This document shows positions 6,503-8,023 of a stretch of DNA of 8,023 nt, piece after piece. The DNA comes from an uncultured Phascolarctobacterium sp. (lineage in GTDB: Bacteria; Bacillota; Negativicutes; Acidaminococcales; Acidaminococcaceae). The stretch covers positions 1 to 8,023 of the forward strand of contig URVO01000058.1 in the NCBI GenBank assembly GCA_900551335.1, given 5' to 3'. The position numbers and the translations under genes are program-made. Every line of letters starts with the position of its first letter. Position 1 is the stretch's first letter. The notes beneath the pieces are model-generated. The model was not told the DNA's origin. It saw nothing but the letters and a program-made list of their open reading frames with translations, and did no database searches.

Positions 6503-7642
6503 ATGAATACGTTGGTTATAGCTTTAATGATTTTTATCGCTATCCTGTTGGTGGTTATTTTGTTCGTTATGCTGCGCGCGAAGCCGAAGGATGAGCTGAC
6601 AGCGCAGCGCCTAGACCTGCTGGAGCGGCGCTTGGGCGAGGCGTTGTATGACCTGCGCGGTGAGCAGAGTACGCTGGCGCGGGCGGCACGCATGGAGAGT
6701 CAGGCCACGAGCGACAGGCTCAGCGAGCAGATTGACAAGCGCGTGGCGAGGCTGGCGGATTTGACTGACCAGAATCTGGAGCGCATCCGTATGACGGTCG
6801 ACGAACGCTTGAACACGTCGCTGGAGCAGAAGTTTTCACTGGTGAGCAAGCGCTTAGGCGAGGTGCACCAATCCCTTGGCCAGATGCAGAGCCTTTCGGG
6901 CGGCGTGGACGAGCTGCGCCGTATTTTGTCGAATGTCAAGGTGCGCGGCACTTGGGGCGAGATGCAGCTGGGCAATATTTTGCAGGATATCCTCGACAAG
7001 GCGCGTTATGTGGAGAATGCGGAAATCAGGCCGCACAGCGGTCTGCGTGTTGAGTATGCGCTGCGCCTGCCGGGACAGGGTGAGCAGGAGGTTTTGCTGC
7101 CGCTGGACGCCAAGTTTCCGCTGGAGGATTACCAGCGCCTGCAGCAGGCCCGCGAAAATGGTGATGCGCAGGCGGCGGAGGCGGCGACGAAGCAGCTGGA
7201 GCGTCGCTTGAAGAGCGAGGCGAAGGATATTTGCGATAAGTATATCTGTCCGCCGTACTCGACGGATTTTGCGGTGATGTATCTGCCCTGCGAGGGGCTT
7301 TTTGCGGAGGCGCTGAATATTCCGGGACTGGCGGAGGATTTCCAGCTGAATTATCGTGTGTGTATTGCCGGTCCTTCGACGCTCGCCGCACTGGTGAATA
7401 GCCTGCAGCTTGGCTTTCGCACGCTGGCTGTGCAGCAGCGCACGACTGAGGTTTGGCAGCTGCTGAATAAGGTGAAGCAGGAGCTGAGCGGCTTGGAGGC
7501 GGCGCTGGATAAGAGTGCGCGCAAGCTGGAGGAGGGGCAGAATGCTCTGCACAGTACGAGCCGTTATGTTGCTCGTTTGACGAAGCAGCTGAATGCTGTG
7601 GAGGTGCTTGAAGGAGATGGTCCGCGTGAAGCAAAACGATGA
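6503..7642 (+). CDS. rmuC: RmuC family protein (DNA recombination-limiting protein)
   Basis: RmuC proteins have a nuclease-like fold; in E. coli RmuC limits recombination at inverted repeats. The biochemical activity is not well settled. The ATG at 6503 is preferred to the GTG at 6491 because AAAGGTG (6487-6493) lies 9 bases before it and would overlap the GTG. The product has 379 residues: a TM anchor at about 4-25, a charged helical and probably coiled-coil region at about 30-135, then the RmuC domain from about 140 to 350. Recognisable family signatures are VRGTWGEMQLGNIL, LPLDAKFPLEDYQRL and the Tyr-rich CPPYSTDFAVMYLP. A final helical segment (about 320-365) is also coiled-coil-like. Length and domain order are normal for the family. 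Its stop lies inside the start region of the next small gene, so the two are probably co-transcribed. Confidence 0.95.
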   Translation: MNTLVIALMIFIAILLVVILFVMLRAKPKDELTAQRLDLLERRLGEALYDLRGEQSTLARAARMESQATSDRLSEQIDKRVARLADLTDQNLERIRMTVDERLNTSLEQKFSLVSKRLGEVHQSLGQMQSLSGGVDELRRILSNVKVRGTWGEMQLGNILQDILDKARYVENAEIRPHSGLRVEYALRLPGQGEQEVLLPLDAKFPLEDYQRLQQARENGDAQAAEAATKQLERRLKSEAKDICDKYICPPYSTDFAVMYLPCEGLFAEALNIPGLAEDFQLNYRVCIAGPSTLAALVNSLQLGFRTLAVQQRTTEVWQLLNKVKQELSGLEAALDKSARKLEEGQNALHSTSRYVARLTKQLNAVEVLEGDGPREAKR

Positions 7643-7838
7643 GCAGCCGTATAAGAAGCCGCCGCTTTGGGTGAGGATTTTTCTTTGGGGGTATGGTTTT
7701 TTTTGGCTTAATATGATTTTTGTGACGGGGCTGAATAGTCTTTATCTTGGGTATATTGATTATGATAGCGGGAGTTTGGCGCTGGCGTTGACGTTGGGGC
7801 TTTGGCTGATTTTTAAGTATTTGCCGAGGCTGCTATAA
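7626..7838 (+). CDS. Small two-helix membrane protein of unknown function
   Basis: A 70-residue product. The GTG start at 7626 is preferred because AAGGAG (7611-7616) is 9 bases upstream; the in-frame ATG at 7617 touches that AAGGAG directly and the ATG at 7593 has no RBS. It overlaps the end of rmuC by 17 bases in another frame. The N-terminus is polar and basic (KQNDEQPYKKPP), then one TM helix (about 15-38, rich in Trp, Phe and Gly), a short loop with YIDYDSG, and a second TM helix (about 47-66) ending in LPRLL. By the positive-inside rule both ends should be cytoplasmic. The codons are strongly T/G-rich, including an eight-T run at 7697-7704, partly because of the hydrophobic residues. 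I do not recognise a family. Overlap with rmuC suggests co-expression, not necessarily shared function. Confidence 0.72.
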   Translation: MKQNDEQPYKKPPLWVRIFLWGYGFFWLNMIFVTGLNSLYLGYIDYDSGSLALALTLGLWLIFKYLPRLL

Positions 7839-7874
7839 GTGATTGCGTCGAGCTTTATCTTTTTAGCCAGAAGA

Positions 7875-7939
7875 CTCCTACCTCTTAGGTGGGAGATGAA
7901 TGGCGGTTCGCCGAATTTGCGTAAGCAATTGATGGCGAA
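7875..7939 (+). repeat. Hairpin cluster upstream of tnpB (candidate element end or structured RNA)
   Basis: Three possible stems: CTCCTACCT (7875-7883) with AGGTGGGAG (7887-7895), 9 bp with one G-T pair and a 3-base loop; GGCG (7902-7905) with CGCC (7909-7912); and TTCGCC (7907-7912) with GGCGAA (7934-7939). The last encloses a stem capped by GTAA (7921-7924), a GNRA-type loop. The second and third share bases 7907-7912 and cannot form together. The whole cluster lies upstream of the tnpB promoter, so it is probably not in the tnpB mRNA, which favours a DNA-end role. Confidence 0.6.
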
Positions 7940-7952
7940 CAAATGTTATGTA

Positions 7953-7961
7953 TGCTATAAT
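7953..7961 (+). promoter_or_regulatory. Extended -10 promoter of tnpB
   Basis: TGCTATAAT: a perfect TATAAT (7956-7961) preceded by TG at the extended -10 position. The nearest TTGATG (7929-7934) is 21 bases upstream, too far for a normal -35, but extended -10 promoters can work without one. Transcription would start near 7968, leaving only a very short leader before the GTG. Confidence 0.65.
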
Positions 7962-7981
7962 TAGACTATGGAGGTGATACA

Positions 7982-8023
7982 GTGAAAACATATAAATTCA
8001 AGCTATATAGTTCAAAAAGAAAC
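7982..8023 (+). CDS. tnpB: TnpB (OrfB) RNA-guided nuclease of an IS200/IS605 element, first 14 codons only
   Basis: The GTG start is preceded by GGAGGTGAT (7970-7978), with 7 bases between GGAGG and the start codon. The visible residues, MKTYKFKLYSSKRN, match the usual opening of TnpB proteins (K-x-Y-K-F-x-L-Y). TnpB is a Cas12-related, RNA-guided DNA endonuclease that helps keep the element in the genome. The catalytic RuvC residues and the guide-RNA region, which normally overlaps the 3' end, lie outside the window, so activity cannot be judged. Identification rests on 14 residues plus context. Confidence 0.75.
   Translation, partial: MKTYKFKLYSSKRN

Larger units (their letters stand above)
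7859..8023 (+). mobile_element. Left part of an IS200/IS605-type element carrying tnpB (runs off right edge)
   Basis: Inferred from a tnpB-like N-terminus at 7982, preceded by a hairpin-rich segment like the subterminal palindromes of IS200/IS605 ends. These elements lack inverted terminal repeats and target duplications, so the boundary cannot be fixed here. The start is placed just after TTTAT (7854-7858), a T-rich pentamer of the kind used as TnpB target-adjacent motif; this is a guess. No tnpA (Y1 transposase) is present on this side. No terminator is visible for the rmuC transcript, as if the element had landed just behind it. Confidence 0.5.

Noticed and set aside
6854..7634. Minus-strand frames opposite rmuC
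   Set aside because: Low-complexity Leu/Gln/Arg or Pro/Ala/Ser-rich translations antisense to a well-supported rmuC.
7875..7895. Terminator for the rmuC operon
   Set aside because: The stem is good but no U-tract follows on the plus strand (ATGAATGG comes next). An element-end hairpin fits better.
7839..7963. Open stretch of about 41 codons after the stop of the small membrane gene, in the same frame
   Set aside because: It runs through the hairpin cluster and tnpB promoter, has no RBS at its start and ends just before the tnpB RBS; it looks like chance openness.
1..8023. CRISPR array, tRNA or rRNA
   Set aside because: No regularly spaced direct repeats, cloverleaf sequences or conserved rRNA segments were seen by eye.

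Overview
The window looks like chromosomal DNA from a diderm member of the Firmicutes, most likely a Negativicutes relative. It encodes a TolC-type RND efflux pump, which needs an outer membrane. It also has Firmicutes-like features: strong AAGGAG/GGAGG ribosome binding sites, consensus sigma-A-type promoters and a histidine kinase of the NMSHDIRTPMNA type. The lineage is an inference; no rRNA or other marker gene is present.

Layout. (1) Positions 1-1147, plus strand: the C-terminal part of a hybrid sensor histidine kinase (phosphoacceptor His, ATPase, receiver domain), cut by the left edge and possibly damaged just before its H-box. (2) 1154-1219: a long hairpin with U-tracts on both sides, a shared terminator for the converging kinase and pump genes. 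(3) 1226-6200, minus strand: a complete efflux locus, transcribed in the order TetR-family regulator, periplasmic adaptor, RND permease. Regulator and pump are separate transcripts: a two-tier hairpin terminator follows tetR, and a consensus promoter precedes the adaptor. Adaptor and permease overlap by one base (TAATG) and are probably translationally coupled. No outer-membrane channel gene is present. (4) 6201-6502: a divergent intergenic region with the tetR and rmuC promoters. (5) 6503-7838, plus strand: rmuC and, overlapping its end, a gene for a 70-residue two-helix membrane protein of unknown function. (6) About 7840-8023: the left part of an IS200/IS605-type element, with a hairpin-rich segment, an extended -10 promoter and the first 14 codons of a tnpB-like gene that leaves the window.

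The clearest regulatory finding is that the tetR and pump promoters carry matching 25-base boxes (20 of 25 identical). Each box contains an 18-bp inverted repeat of the form TTTAAT-N6-ATTA(A/C)A, placed identically against the -10 element. This predicts that the TetR protein represses both itself and the pump through these two operators.

Most of the window is ordinary, well-understood gene content. No clearly new biological system is seen. The items that most merit follow-up are the operator pair, the structured segment before tnpB, the possible lesion in the kinase, and the small membrane gene translated out of the end of rmuC.
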